Source: an uncultured cyanobacterium
Lineage (GTDB): Bacteria > Cyanobacteriota > Cyanobacteriia > PCC-6307 > Cyanobiaceae
Direction: 5' to 3'
Length of the DNA: 57,730 bases
NCBI GenBank assembly: GCA_903823115.1
Contig: CAIJRN010000017.1
Coordinates: forward strand, 1-57,730
Every line of letters starts with the position of its first letter. Within the stretch, counting starts at the first letter, position 1. The notes under the pieces were generated by a model. The model saw nothing but the letters and a program-made list of their open reading frames with translations. It had not been told where the DNA came from and did no database searches. The position numbers and the translations under genes were made by a program. This document shows positions 42,758 through 52,367 of the stretch, piece after piece.

Positions 42758-44232
42758 CAGAGCGCCCCGAACCCCTTGCGGTTCTTCTTCGGCTTGGGCG
42801 TCCGGGGCGGAGTAGCGCTGCCATGGCGGCCGCCTGCGGGCATCCCTCCCATTCCGGGCATCCCTGGCATTCCTCCCATACCTGGCATCCCTCCCATCCC
42901 TGGGAAGCCTCCCATGCCTGGCATGCCAGGCATGCCCCCCTTGCTGATCTGCTGCATGAAGCCTCGCATCTTCTGGAAGTCGGCGAGCACCTTGTCCACA
43001 TCAGCCGGGGTGTGACCGCTGCCGGCGGCGATGCGGCGCCTCCGGCTGGGTTGGGAAGCCAGCAATTCGGGCTGGCAGCGTTCAGCTTCCGTCATCGAGC
43101 CGATCATCGCCTCGATCTTCCTGAGCTGCTGCTCGCCCTGCTTGAGCATGCCGTCGTCGATCTTGTTCATGCCCGGGATCATCTTCATCAATCCCCCCAA
43201 GGAGCCCATGCGCTTGATCAGGCGCATCTGCTTGACGAAGTCCGAGAAGTCGAAGCTGGCCTCCTGCAGCTTGCGCTGCATCTGCTCCACATCGGCCAGC
43301 TCCACCTCCTTGGTGGCCTTCTCCACCAGGGTGAGCACATCACCCATACCGAGAATGCGGCTGGCCATCCGCTCCGGGTGGAAAGGCTGCAGTGCCTCCA
43401 CCTTTTCGCCGGTGCCGATGAACTTGATCGGTGCGCCGCTCACCTTGCGGATCGAAAGGGCAGCACCACCGCGGGAGTCGCCGTCGAGCTTGGTGAGCAC
43501 CGCGCCGGTGATGCCGACCTGGTCGTGGAAGGCGCGGGTGAGTTCGGCCGCCTCCTGGCCGATCATCGCGTCAACCACCAGCAGCACTTCATCGGGCTTC
43601 ACCGCTTCGCGGATCCGCACCATCTCCTCCATCATCGCCGTGTCGATCTGCAGCCGACCCGCGGTGTCGACCAGCACGGTGTCGAAGCCCTCCTGGCGGC
43701 CCTTGGCCACCCCGGCGGCGGCGATCGCCTCGGGGCTGGCTTCGGTCCCCAGGCTGAACACCTCCACGCCGATCTGCTGGCCAAGGGTGCGCAGCTGGTC
43801 GATGGCGGCGGGCCGATAGACATCAGCCGCCACCAGCAGGGCCTTGCGACCCTGCTCCTTGAGATGGAGACCGAGCTTGGCGGTGGCGGTGGTCTTGCCC
43901 GCCCCCTGCAGGCCGGCCATCAGGATCACGGTGGGGCTCTGGTCGGCGCGGGCCAGGGGAGCGTTCGCCCCGCCCATGGTGGCCACCAGTTGCTCGTGCA
44001 CCAGCTGGATGAACTTCTGATCCGGACTGACGCCCCGCACCACCTCGGCACCGATCGCCTTGCGTCGCACCTCCTCGACGAAGTCCTTGACCACCGGCAG
44101 GCTCACATCCGCCTCCAGCAGGGCGCGGCGCACCTGCTTGAGGGCCTCGTCGACATTCGACTCGGAAATCGTGGCCTGACCCCTCAGGCCCTTGACGGCG
44201 TCTTCAAAACGCTGGGAAAGCTCGTCGAACAT
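42757..44232 (-). CDS. ffh: Signal recognition particle protein Ffh (SRP54)
   Basis: 491 residues from ATG 44232. N domain FDELSQRFEDAVKGLRG; GTPase domain with AGLQGAGKTTATAKL (G1), VAADVYRPAAIDQL (insertion box), VLVDTAGRL (G3) and TKLDGDSRGGAALS (G4); M domain with GSLGGLMKMIPGM and SRRRRIAAGSGHTPADV, which binds 4.5S RNA. It guides nascent membrane proteins to the translocon. The C-terminus has a Gly-Met-Pro-rich repeat (GGMPGM units, 42831-42945) before a basic end. First gene of the rpsP-phoH-FUSC operon. Confidence 0.96.
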   Translation of the reverse strand: MFDELSQRFEDAVKGLRGQATISESNVDEALKQVRRALLEADVSLPVVKDFVEEVRRKAIGAEVVRGVSPDQKFIQLVHEQLVATMGGANAPLARADQSPTVILMAGLQGAGKTTATAKLGLHLKEQGRKALLVAADVYRPAAIDQLRTLGQQIGVEVFSLGTEASPEAIAAAGVAKGRQEGFDTVLVDTAGRLQIDTAMMEEMVRIREAVKPDEVLLVVDAMIGQEAAELTRAFHDQVGITGAVLTKLDGDSRGGAALSIRKVSGAPIKFIGTGEKVEALQPFHPERMASRILGMGDVLTLVEKATKEVELADVEQMQRKLQEASFDFSDFVKQMRLIKRMGSLGGLMKMIPGMNKIDDGMLKQGEQQLRKIEAMIGSMTEAERCQPELLASQPSRRRRIAAGSGHTPADVDKVLADFQKMRGFMQQISKGGMPGMPGMGGFPGMGGMPGMGGMPGMPGMGGMPAGGRHGSATPPRTPKPKKNRKGFGAL

Positions 44233-44259
44233 CAGCGGAGAGGGATTGAGGGAACCGGT

Positions 44260-46323
44260 TCAGCCGGCGGCGTGGGAGGCGGCCAGGCGCCAGCGGCCGC
44301 CGTCGCGACCGAACACATAGACGTTGCGCAGGGTGGTGACGGGCGTGCTCCCCACCACCTTGCCAGCGGCATTGCGGCGGCTGTCGCTATAGCGCAATCT
44401 GGTGATGACGGCGATGCGGTCCGGGGTGCGCTCGCTGATCGCCAGGTCAGCGATGCCCACCTCAATGGCTTGAACGGCACCTTCGGCTTGATCCTGGCGT
44501 CGCTCGCTGGCCAGACGCTCCACCATGCCGTCCCGGGCGATCGCCTCAAGGTTGGCCGGCAGAGCGGCGCCGCCGAGCACCCGTGATTTGGTCGCCAGCC
44601 AGGTCTCCAGCAGGCTGCGGATCTCGGCTTCACTCGGTTCGGCCGTGGTGAGGGGGGTGAGCGTGCCGCCGGGCTGGGACGGCGAGCCAACCTGGTTCTG
44701 GGCTTCAGGCCTGGTCCGGGCCGGTTTCGGCGGCTCGACGGGTCTGGCCGAGCTGGACGGCGAAGTCCCAGGGGCGGGTTGTACCGGGATCACCACCAGG
44801 CCCCGCGCCGGGCCGCCTCCCGGGGCCTGGGGTGGGATCGCCGGCCGCGATCGCAGCAGCCAGGCACCGCCAGCGACGGCCAGGAGCAGCACGACGGCAC
44901 TCGCCAGCAACCGCGGCGCCGGCAGGGAGGGCAGGGAGAGCTGGGGCAGGTTCAGCTCCGGCAGGCGCCAGGAAAGAGGGGCCTCGTCGTCCTCGGAGTC
45001 TGTGGGGGAGGACATCTCCTCCTTCGAGCCAGGGCGGAGGGAGGGCAGGCTCCAGTCGAAACTGTCCAGATCGCCACCGCTGGTGGAAAGAGGCGAGATC
45101 TCAGCGGGGCCGCCGGGGACGGGAGCCATCGGCGCCTCAAAGCTGCGGCCACTGCGGCGGTCCTCCCGCTCCACCCAGGCCACCACGTCACGATCACTGA
45201 AGTAAGCCTCCAGGTCGGGATCGGCATCGAGATCGCGGTAGCCGGGCAGGACATCGCGACCGAGCCAGTCGCGGCAGTAAGCACAGAGCTGGGCCAGGGG
45301 GTCGTCGCTGTGGCGGGCGGCCCAGGCCTTGAGATCCTTGTTGGCGCCGTGCTCAAAAGTGCTGCGGGCCGTCTCCACATCCCCCAGCAGCAGGTGAAGG
45401 TTGGCCAGGAGCGATTCAATGCCGCTGCGCCCACTGGCCAGCAGGCGGTCGCGGGCGGCGGCGATCCGCTCGGGTTTGCGCTGGGCGAAGCCGGAGGCGG
45501 TGAGCGCCGTGCTGGCGAGGAAATCGGCGGCATCCGATCCCTCATCACCCCAGCGGCTGAACAGATCCACCTGTTCCTGCACGGTGAGGAAGCCACGGAT
45601 CTGGCGGAAAAAGGCCTGGAACTCCTCGCTGCTGAAGTCCGGGTCACTGTTGGACTCCAGGCCGCCGCGGCGCTGCACCAACTGTTCCAGCAGGGCCAAT
45701 CCCTCGGCCCGCTCGCTCTTGGCAGCCAGATCGCGGCTGAGCAGATCCAGGATCCGGTAGGGGGTGAGGCGCTCCAGTTCGGCGTTCATGCGTTCCCGCA
45801 GTTCAGGCACCTGGCCCATGCGCTGCAGTAAGTGCAGCCCCTGACTGAGGATGCCGGCGGCACGTTCAAAATGGCGGCTCTGCTTGGCCTCATCGGCCGC
45901 CTCCAGGCAGGCCAGGCCGGCCAACAACGTCAGATCGGCTTCGCGGCTGCTGCCCAGGGCAGGCGCCTGGGGGGGCTGGAGGTTGCGGCAAGCCAGTTCG
46001 AAGCAATCGGCCGGCTGACCCGCTTCCAGCAGCAGCAACAGACCCGCCACCTCGCGACTCGTGGGCACCTCCAGAGCCGCCACCACACCGCCATCGCCAC
46101 TGGACAGGGCGGTGAGGTCGGATTCGTAGGCGGCTCGGCGCTCGGCGTCGCTGAGCAGGTCGGCGCTGGCGCGCAGCAGTTCGGCCCGGGCCAGCAGGGT
46201 GTCGGCGGTGAAACCCTGTTCGGGGCTGCGGTCGAGCCTGGTCGCCAAGGTGCGCAGCACTGTCTGGGCGTCACTGGCCGGGCTGACGCCGAGGAGACGA
46301 AAATGATCGAGCGGCAAGTCCAA
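44260..46323 (-). CDS. ftn2: Cell division protein ZipN/Ftn2 (ARC6 homologue)
   Basis: About 687 residues from TTG 46323, chosen because it gives the expected start (M)DLPLDHFRLLGVSP; the longer frame runs into the pdhA promoter. The N-terminus is a divergent J-like domain (FRLLGVSPASDAQTVLRTL, DLLSDAERRAAYESDL). A long helical middle follows, then a Pro/Ser-rich acidic linker, one membrane helix (LLASAVVLLLAVAGGAWLL, about residue 550) and a C-terminal IMS/DUF4101 domain (LETWLATKSRVLG). It anchors FtsZ at the division site. It lies 27 bp after ffh on the same strand. Confidence 0.88.
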   Translation of the reverse strand: MDLPLDHFRLLGVSPASDAQTVLRTLATRLDRSPEQGFTADTLLARAELLRASADLLSDAERRAAYESDLTALSSGDGGVVAALEVPTSREVAGLLLLLEAGQPADCFELACRNLQPPQAPALGSSREADLTLLAGLACLEAADEAKQSRHFERAAGILSQGLHLLQRMGQVPELRERMNAELERLTPYRILDLLSRDLAAKSERAEGLALLEQLVQRRGGLESNSDPDFSSEEFQAFFRQIRGFLTVQEQVDLFSRWGDEGSDAADFLASTALTASGFAQRKPERIAAARDRLLASGRSGIESLLANLHLLLGDVETARSTFEHGANKDLKAWAARHSDDPLAQLCAYCRDWLGRDVLPGYRDLDADPDLEAYFSDRDVVAWVEREDRRSGRSFEAPMAPVPGGPAEISPLSTSGGDLDSFDWSLPSLRPGSKEEMSSPTDSEDDEAPLSWRLPELNLPQLSLPSLPAPRLLASAVVLLLAVAGGAWLLRSRPAIPPQAPGGGPARGLVVIPVQPAPGTSPSSSARPVEPPKPARTRPEAQNQVGSPSQPGGTLTPLTTAEPSEAEIRSLLETWLATKSRVLGGAALPANLEAIARDGMVERLASERRQDQAEGAVQAIEVGIADLAISERTPDRIAVITRLRYSDSRRNAAGKVVGSTPVTTLRNVYVFGRDGGRWRLAASHAAG

Positions 46324-46371
46324 CCGACAGGGGCGCAGTGGCGCGTGACTGTAGTAAGCAGCAGCGGTTTT

Positions 46372-46403
46372 GACTGTACCCAGGGGACGGACCCCGTACA
46401 GTC
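46372..46403. promoter_or_regulatory. Interrupted palindrome in the ftn2-pdhA divergent region
   Basis: GACTGTAC (46372-46379) and GTACAGTC (46396-46403) are perfect inverted arms, 16 bp apart, with inner GGGG/CCCC (46383-46386, 46392-46395) also complementary. It sits 30 bp before the pdhA ATG and 49 bp from the ftn2 start. A related half-site GTGACTGTAG occurs at 46345. Candidate operator for a dimeric regulator, or an mRNA hairpin. Confidence 0.5.
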
Positions 46404-46432
46404 GCCTCCATGAATCGCCATGGTCAGCTGAC

Positions 46433-47551
46433 ATGACCCAGGAACTGACCGCCGCCCGCGCCACTGCCAGCGCCAATGCAAGCGCCAGCGCCGACATCGC
46501 CGTGCCCCCCGAAGCCGGCAGTCATGCCCTGCGTCACCAAGGTCTGTATCCAGCCGAACCGGCCTCGGTCAGTGGCGAAGAGGGCCTGATGCTCTACCGC
46601 GACATGACCCTCGGCCGGCGCTTTGAAGATAAGTGCGCCGAGATGTACTACCGGGGCAAGATGTTTGGCTTCGTGCACCTCTACAACGGCCAGGAAGCCG
46701 TCAGCACGGGCGTGATCAAGGCGATGAAACTGCAGCACGATTGGTTCTGCAGCACCTACCGCGACCACGTGCATGCCCTCAGCTGCGGTGTACCAGCCCG
46801 GGAGGTGATGAGTGAGCTGTTCGGCAAGGCCACCGGCTGCAGCAAGGGCCGCGGTGGCTCAATGCACTTGTTCTCGCGTGAACATCACCTGCTGGGTGGC
46901 TATGCCTTCATCGGTGAGGGCATCCCGGTGGCCCTCGGCGCCGCCTTCACCAGCCGCTACAAACGCGATGCCCTCGGCCAGGCCGACAGCGATGCCGTGA
47001 CGGCCGCCTTCTTCGGCGATGGCACCTGCAACATCGGCCAGTTCTACGAATGCCTCAACATGGCAGCCCTCTGGAAGCTGCCGATCCTGTTCGTGGTCGA
47101 GAACAACCGCTGGGCGATCGGTATGGACCACAACCGAGCCACCAGTGATCCTGAGATCTGGCGCAAGGCCGCGGCTTTCGGCATGGCCGGCGAGGAGGTG
47201 GATGGCATGGACGTGCTGGCCGTGCGTGGCGCCGCCCAGCGGGCCATTGAGCGGGCCCGCGCCGGTGAAGGCCCAACCCTGCTCGAATGTCTCACTTACC
47301 GCTTCCGCGGCCACTCCCTGGCCGATCCCGATGAGCTGCGGGCCGCCGAGGAAAAGGAATTCTGGGCCAAGCGCGACCCGATCAAGCAGCTGGCCGCACG
47401 ATTGATCGCCGCTGGCCTCGCCAGCGAGGCCGATCTCAAGCAGATCGAGAAGGAGATCGACGCCGTGATCGCCGACTGCGTCGAGTTCGCCCTGGCGGCT
47501 CCCGAGCCCGATGGCAGCGAACTCACCAAGTACATCTGGGCGGAGGATTGA
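46433..47551 (+). CDS. pdhA: Pyruvate dehydrogenase E1 component, alpha subunit
   Basis: 372 residues from ATG 46433; a TTG at 46370 would add a segment within the palindrome and is unlikely. ThDP-binding motif [20 protein letters not shown] followed by ILFVVENN, with [47 protein letters not shown] and [15 protein letters not shown]. This is the cyanobacterial/plastid type. It decarboxylates pyruvate in the complex that makes acetyl-CoA; the beta subunit gene is not in this window. It stands alone, divergent from ftn2. Confidence 0.94.
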   Translation: MTQELTAARATASANASASADIAVPPEAGSHALRHQGLYPAEPASVSGEEGLMLYRDMTLGRRFEDKCAEMYYRGKMFGFVHLYNGQEAVSTGVIKAMKLQHDWFCSTYRDHVHALSCGVPAREVMSELFGKATGCSKGRGGSMHLFSREHHLLGGYAFIGEGIPVALGAAFTSRYKRDALGQADSDAVTAAFFGDGTCNIGQFYECLNMAALWKLPILFVVENNRWAIGMDHNRATSDPEIWRKAAAFGMAGEEVDGMDVLAVRGAAQRAIERARAGEGPTLLECLTYRFRGHSLADPDELRAAEEKEFWAKRDPIKQLAARLIAAGLASEADLKQIEKEIDAVIADCVEFALAAPEPDGSELTKYIWAED

Positions 47552-47561
47552 GCCCGGTGCT

Positions 47562-47620
47562 GGCAGGCCTCACCTGATCAGCCGCTGATCCAGTCCCGTT
47601 GCTTGGCTTCGAGGCCTGCC
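47562..47620. other. Inverted repeat between convergent pdhA and sigma factor genes
   Basis: GGCAGGCCTC (47562-47571) and GAGGCCTGCC (47611-47620) form a perfect 10-bp stem with a 39-nt loop between two converging genes. No T-run follows on either strand. It may help end transcription on both sides or protect mRNA ends. Confidence 0.4.
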
Positions 47621-47660
47621 GCCATGGTGCGTGGCAGAGCCCCTTGGCTGAACCTGGGAT

Positions 47661-48587
47661 TCAGAGGATGGAAGCGGTGCGACGGGTGAGGTTACGGAGT
47701 TTGCGCAGGGCCTTGAGTTCCACCTGACGCACTCGTTCGCGTGACACATCCAGCTGGCGGCCGATCTCCGCCAGGGTGTGCCGATCCTGGCCGTCGAGAC
47801 CGAAGCGCAGGCCCAGCACTTCCCGCTCCTGTTCGGTCAGTTGATCGAGCCAGCGGCTGAGTTGCTCCTGGTGCATGCCCCGCTCCACCTTGTCCAGGGG
47901 CTCCTCGGCGGAGGTGTCGGCGATCAGATCTCCCAGGAAACTGCGCCCCTCATCGGCATTGATGGGGGCATCCAGGCTGGAAGTGGTGAGGGACTGCCGC
48001 AACAGCGAATCGAGCTCTTCGATCGGCATGTTGAGCGCCTCGGCGATTTCCTGCCGACTGGGCATGGCCCCGAGTTTGTGGGCCAGATCAAGGCTCACCT
48101 TGCGAATGGTGGTGAGCCGTTCGCTCAGGTGCACCGGCAGCCGGATCGTGCGGGACTGACAGGCGATGCCGCGGGTCATGCTCTGGCGGATCCACCAGAA
48201 GGCGTAGGTGGAAAATTTATAGCCGCGGGTTGGATCAAACTTCTCCACGGCGCGCTCAAGACCGAGAGAGCCCTCCTGAATCAGATCCAGCAGCTCCAGT
48301 CCTTTGCCCTGATATTTCTTCGCGACACTGACGACTAGGCGGAGATTGGCCTTCATCATCCGCTGCTTTGAGCGATGTCCGATCTTGATGATCTTGCGTT
48401 CTTGCGGGGAATAGTCGACTTTTTTCTGCTCCTCCAGCTGCATCATCGCCTGCACCTGATTGCCGAGCTCGATCTCTTCTGCCGGGGTGAGCAGGGGCTC
48501 GCGACCGATGGAGGCCAAGTACCAGGAAATGGAATCAGCACCCCTCCAGCTGGAGCCGCCACTGACTTTGACGGAGGTGGCAGTCAT
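47661..48587 (-). CDS. Group 2 sigma-70 family sigma factor
   Basis: 308 residues from ATG 48587. Region 1.2 (SISWYLASIGREPLLTPAEEIELG), region 2 (NLRLVVSVAKKYQGKGLELLDLIQEGSLGLERAVEKFDPTRG in pieces, then YKFSTYAFWWIRQSMTRGI), region 3 (LPVHLSERLTTIRK) and the region 4 helix-turn-helix (TLAEIGRQLDVSRERVRQVE) are all present. It lacks the long acidic region 1.1 of RpoD and so is a non-essential, stress or light/nutrient-responsive cyanobacterial group 2 factor. Which Sig letter it should receive cannot be settled here. Confidence 0.9.
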   Translation of the reverse strand: MTATSVKVSGGSSWRGADSISWYLASIGREPLLTPAEEIELGNQVQAMMQLEEQKKVDYSPQERKIIKIGHRSKQRMMKANLRLVVSVAKKYQGKGLELLDLIQEGSLGLERAVEKFDPTRGYKFSTYAFWWIRQSMTRGIACQSRTIRLPVHLSERLTTIRKVSLDLAHKLGAMPSRQEIAEALNMPIEELDSLLRQSLTTSSLDAPINADEGRSFLGDLIADTSAEEPLDKVERGMHQEQLSRWLDQLTEQEREVLGLRFGLDGQDRHTLAEIGRQLDVSRERVRQVELKALRKLRNLTRRTASIL

Positions 48588-48731
48588 GAACCAATGCGGG
48601 AAGCCAGGCGATTTTCACACGTATTCAGCTTTCTTGGGGGTGGTTTCAATAACCCTTCAGCTTTCAATGGCAAAACAACACAAAGCCGGCAGAAGCACTG
48701 CCGCCCAAGGCTCTTCAGCGCCGCTTCGTGC

Positions 48732-48771
48732 CGAAATCGCCACACCGGTGAGTGCCAAAACGGCGATTTCG
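48732..48771. promoter_or_regulatory. 10-bp inverted repeat upstream of the sigma factor gene
   Basis: CGAAATCGCC (48732-48741) and GGCGATTTCG (48762-48771) are perfect inverted arms with a 20-nt spacer containing the palindrome CACCGGTG. It lies about 145 bp upstream of the sigma factor start and 35 bp downstream of nnr, on the minus strand. It may be an operator or a terminator lacking a T-run. Confidence 0.4.
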
Positions 48772-48805
48772 CCATCGCCGCAGCCGGCAGTGTTGCGTTA
48801 TTACT

Positions 48806-50524
48806 TCAGAACTGCTGTAGCTGCGCCGCAACAGCCTGGGGGCTCACTCCGCCGGGACCGCAGCGTTCCAGGCAATGCAGTGCCGCCTGGGCGTGGGCCA
48901 GGGCCACCGCCGCCAACAGAGAGGCATCGGAGCCCGGGCTGGCATCAGGCCACCGCCGCGGCTCGCTCGCCAGGGCCAGGGCAGCCCGAGCCGCTGCATA
49001 GCCGGCCAGCACATCGCCGAGGCCGCCTCGAGCCGCCTGCGGAGCCGCCTGCAGCAGTTGCCAGCGGCGCCCATCCGCCGCCGCCACCACCGTGCGGGCT
49101 CCCTTCAGTAGCACGCTGGCGCCACTGCGTCGGGCGGCCTCGGAGGCCGCCTCAAGAGGCTCCAGGCCCTGGAGGGCCGGAAACAGCCGCGCGAACTCCG
49201 CCGCATGGGGCGTGATCCAGGTGGCACCCCGGCGCAATCGCAGCCAGACGCATACTCCGTCTTCGGGCTGTTCGCTCTCCTGTCTGGCCGCAGAGCCACC
49301 GGAGGGGCCGAGGCCTTCGCCAGAGCGCAGGGCCAGGCGGTTGAGGCCATCGGCATCCAGCACCAACAGGCCTGGAAAGGCCTGCAACCGGCTCCAGGTT
49401 TCCGCCTCGGAGCCGGGGCTGGACTCGGGAGCAGGCAGGCCATGGCCGGCCGCTGCCAGGCGACCCAGCCCAGGACCCAGCAGGATCACATCAAGACGAT
49501 CGAGATCCAGGTCCGCCAGCGGAGTCAGGTCCAGCCCAGCCGCGGCCGTAGCCCCCAGCTCAGCTGCCAGCACCACCTCGGGATGCACCATCCAGAGATT
49601 GGCCACCAGCTCCCGGGGCAGGGCTGCCCGCAGGCTGCCGCAGCCCGCAGCACTGGCCCCGGCCAGGGCCAGATGGGCGGCGCCGCGGAAGCGGCGGCTG
49701 CCGGCCACCACCAGCAGGCGACCGCGGGCGTATTTGGCGGCGGCGGGATCGGACCGCGGCCAGGGGGCCATGGGCCCATCGCGGCCAGCCAGCGCCAACG
49801 GGGTCGAGGCGGGCAAGCTGGCCAGCAGGGACGGGTGCAGGCCCAGGTCAATGCGCTCCAGCAGTCCCACCCGAGCCAGGGCCTTGTCCTGGATGAAGCC
49901 CCGCTTGATCAGGCCGATGCTCCAGGTGCGCTGGGCGGTGGCACCACCCCGACCCAACAGGCGACCGGTGTCGGCGCAGAGGCCCGTGGGGCCATCAACG
50001 GCGAACAGCGCCTGGGGCCGGCTGGACTGCCGTTCTTCCAACAGGGTTTCGAGCTGTTCTCCGGGGGAGCGGCTCTGGCCGATGCCGAACAGGGCATCAA
50101 TCCAGAGATCCGGATCGCCAGGCTCAGGCGTGGACTCCAGCCGGGGAATCCCCAGCCAGAGCGCATGGCGTAAATGGTCTTCAGTCAGGGGCTTGAGGCG
50201 CTCAAACGGGCACCAGATCCGCACCGCGACTCCAGCCAGGTGCAGCTCTCGGGCGATCACCAGGCCGTCTCCGCCGTTATGGCCTGGACCCACCAGCACC
50301 AGAACGCCCTGGTCGGGGCCGATCGCCGCAGCCGCGCCCTCCTCTGCCACCAGCAAGCGACGACTCACCGCCAGCGCCGCTTTCTCCATCAGCGCCGCCA
50401 CCGGCATGCCACTGGCGAACAACCGCTCTTCCAGGGCCGCCATCTGGACCGCCGTCACCAGCAGGTGGTCGGCATCGGCAGCGGGCCAGATGGGGGAGGG
50501 GGGCACGACGGAGCGGCAGGGCAA
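48806..50524 (-). CDS. nnr: Bifunctional NAD(P)H-hydrate epimerase/ADP-dependent dehydratase
   Basis: About 572 residues from TTG 50524; internal starts near 50450 are possible. The N-terminal YjeF_N half shows MPVAALMEKAALAVSRRL, VLVGPGHNGGDGLVIARELHLAG and WIDALFGIGQSR (epimerase). The C-terminal half shows [72 protein letters not shown] and GGLGDVLAGYAAARAAL (dehydratase). The enzyme repairs damaged hydrated NAD(P)H. It is back to back with mnmA. Confidence 0.93.
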   Translation of the reverse strand: MPCRSVVPPSPIWPAADADHLLVTAVQMAALEERLFASGMPVAALMEKAALAVSRRLLVAEEGAAAAIGPDQGVLVLVGPGHNGGDGLVIARELHLAGVAVRIWCPFERLKPLTEDHLRHALWLGIPRLESTPEPGDPDLWIDALFGIGQSRSPGEQLETLLEERQSSRPQALFAVDGPTGLCADTGRLLGRGGATAQRTWSIGLIKRGFIQDKALARVGLLERIDLGLHPSLLASLPASTPLALAGRDGPMAPWPRSDPAAAKYARGRLLVVAGSRRFRGAAHLALAGASAAGCGSLRAALPRELVANLWMVHPEVVLAAELGATAAAGLDLTPLADLDLDRLDVILLGPGLGRLAAAGHGLPAPESSPGSEAETWSRLQAFPGLLVLDADGLNRLALRSGEGLGPSGGSAARQESEQPEDGVCVWLRLRRGATWITPHAAEFARLFPALQGLEPLEAASEAARRSGASVLLKGARTVVAAADGRRWQLLQAAPQAARGGLGDVLAGYAAARAALALASEPRRWPDASPGSDASLLAAVALAHAQAALHCLERCGPGGVSPQAVAAQLQQF

Positions 50525-50561
50525 CTTCCATGATGGAGAGATCTGAACAGGACATCCCGGG

Positions 50562-51884
50562 ATGTCCGTGAGCGTGCCGGTGCCTCCATCCCAACAGCAA
50601 CACGAGATGGATCTCCCTCTCCATCAACCCAGGGATCAGCATCAAGCGCCCGCAGGCAGCGAACCTGCTTCAGCGACGACCCTGAACGCTCCTCTGCATT
50701 CAGCGGGCACGGCCACCCTCGCCGGAGCCGCAGCCCTCGAGCGGCTGCGCGACTGGCCCGGAGAGCATCGGGTGGCGGTGGGACTCTCCGGCGGGGTCGA
50801 CAGTTCCCTGACGGCAGCTCTGCTGGTGGCAGCCGGCTGGCAGGTGGAGGGCCTCACCCTGTGGCTGATGAGCGGCAAGGGGGCCTGCTGCGCCGAGGGT
50901 CTGGTGGATGCCGCCGGCATCTGTGAGCAACTGGACGTACCCCATCACGTGGTGGACAGCCGCGAGCGCTTCCAGGCCGAGATCGTCAATTTCCTGGTGG
51001 ATGGTTATGGCGCCGGGGTCACACCCCTGCCCTGTTCCCGCTGCAACCGGGAGGTGAAATTCGGCCCGATGCTCACCTGGGCCGAAGCGGAGCGCGGCAT
51101 CGGCCGCATCGCCACGGGCCACTACGCCCGGGTGCGCCACGCTGAAGCCGGTGCTTCCCTGCCGGTGCCCGGTGAAGCCCGCGGCCGCCATCAATTGCTG
51201 CGGGGGCTGGATGTCCACAAGGATCAGAGCTATTTCCTCTACGACCTGCCCCAGGAGATCTTGGGCCGGCTGGTGTTTCCGCTGGGGGAACTCACCAAGT
51301 CCGACACCCGCGCGGAGGCTGCGCGGCTGGGGCTGCGCACAGCCGCGAAACCGGAAAGCCAGGATCTCTGCCTGGCCGATCACCACGGCTCGATGAAAGC
51401 CTTTCTGGATGCCTATCTGCCGCCAAGGCCAGGGGACATCGTGCTCGGCGATGGAACGGTGCTCGGACACCACGATGGTCTCGAGCATTTCACGATCGGC
51501 CAGCGCAAGGGTCTGGGTGTGGCCTGGAGTGAGCCCCTGCATGTGGTGCGCCTGGATGGCGCCCTGAATCGGGTGGTGGTGGCGCCGCGGGCCCAGGCGG
51601 CCCGTCAGGGCTGTGAAGTTGGGGCGGTGAATTGGCTGTCGATGGCAGCGCCACAAGCGCCGATCGCCGTGATGGCCCAGGTGCGCTATCGCAGCGAACC
51701 CGAACCAGCGCTGCTGACGCCCCTGCCCCCCAGCGAAGCCGATCAAGCCGCCGGGCGCCCGCATCGCTGCCGCCTGGAATTCACCGAGCCCCAGTTCTCA
51801 ATCACCCCAGGGCAGGCGGCTGTTTTTTATGCCGGCGAGGTCTTGCTGGGGGGCGGCTTGATCCACACGGTTTGCTCCGAATAG
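50562..51884 (+). CDS. mnmA: tRNA-specific 2-thiouridylase MnmA
   Basis: 440 residues from ATG 50562; the N-terminal about 65 residues are low in conservation, so a later start is possible. [19 protein letters not shown] is the PP-loop; the catalytic cysteines are in [13 protein letters not shown] and [14 protein letters not shown], with [23 protein letters not shown] and the C-terminal beta-barrel. It puts sulfur on U34 of glutamine, glutamate and lysine tRNAs. The gene is divergent from nnr. The 51885-52046 region after it shows no gene or terminator. Confidence 0.93.
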   Translation: MSVSVPVPPSQQQHEMDLPLHQPRDQHQAPAGSEPASATTLNAPLHSAGTATLAGAAALERLRDWPGEHRVAVGLSGGVDSSLTAALLVAAGWQVEGLTLWLMSGKGACCAEGLVDAAGICEQLDVPHHVVDSRERFQAEIVNFLVDGYGAGVTPLPCSRCNREVKFGPMLTWAEAERGIGRIATGHYARVRHAEAGASLPVPGEARGRHQLLRGLDVHKDQSYFLYDLPQEILGRLVFPLGELTKSDTRAEAARLGLRTAAKPESQDLCLADHHGSMKAFLDAYLPPRPGDIVLGDGTVLGHHDGLEHFTIGQRKGLGVAWSEPLHVVRLDGALNRVVVAPRAQAARQGCEVGAVNWLSMAAPQAPIAVMAQVRYRSEPEPALLTPLPPSEADQAAGRPHRCRLEFTEPQFSITPGQAAVFYAGEVLLGGGLIHTVCSE

Positions 51885-52046
51885 CCGCAAAGAACGCCAC
51901 AATGACCGCTGCAAAGTAGCGAGACCAATAAGCATTGAGTGCCCCGATGGGCCGCACAACACAAAGCACTCTGTGACGCAAGGAACCGCCCCAGTCAACA
52001 CAGGGCTCCAAGTGAAACGTCACCATCAAGGAGACCCAGCGACAGC

Positions 52047-52367
52047 TCACCAATAAGGATCACCCGGCATCTCAACCTGCAGCTGACCGCCCTTGCAGCC
52101 AGGCACGGTGGCCATGCAGGCCCGCACCACCTGGCCATTCACCTCGATTTCGCAGGCGCCGCAGCTGCCGCCGAGGCAGCCTGTGGGAATCACGACACCA
52201 GCCTCGCGGGCGGCGATCAGCCAGTCGCCGCCAGGGAAAGCCTCAGTGAGACGCCCATCCGGCCAATGAATCACAACCGGGGTCTTGGACACGCAGGAAC
52301 TCCGCTGGCGAAGGGCTGAGCTGGATTGTGGGCGAAACCAGGGCAGCGCCCGCAGGCCTCGAGGCAT
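52047..52367 (-). CDS. 2Fe-2S ferredoxin-like protein
   Basis: 106 residues from ATG 52367, which shares a base with the cobQ stop (TGATG); a GTG at 52292 would give 81 residues and start right at the fold (VSKTPVVIHWPDG). The plant-type cluster ligands are in PTGCLGGSCGACEIEVNG and a later VRACMATVPGCKGG. Only three plus one cysteines in the normal spacing are visible: CxxxxCxxC and a downstream Cys. Located with cobQ, which suggests a role in electron supply, but this is not proved. Confidence 0.85.
   Translation of the reverse strand: MPRGLRALPWFRPQSSSALRQRSSCVSKTPVVIHWPDGRLTEAFPGGDWLIAAREAGVVIPTGCLGGSCGACEIEVNGQVVRACMATVPGCKGGQLQVEMPGDPYW

Noticed and set aside
42544-44586. 680-residue plus-strand open frame
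   Set aside because: Antisense of ffh and flanking genes; no recognisable motifs.
47552-47660. tRNA or small RNA gene between pdhA and the sigma factor
   Set aside because: No cloverleaf could be drawn; only a long-loop inverted repeat is present.
49092-50546. 484-residue plus-strand open frame
   Set aside because: Antisense of the nnr gene, Ser/Arg/Pro-rich without motifs.
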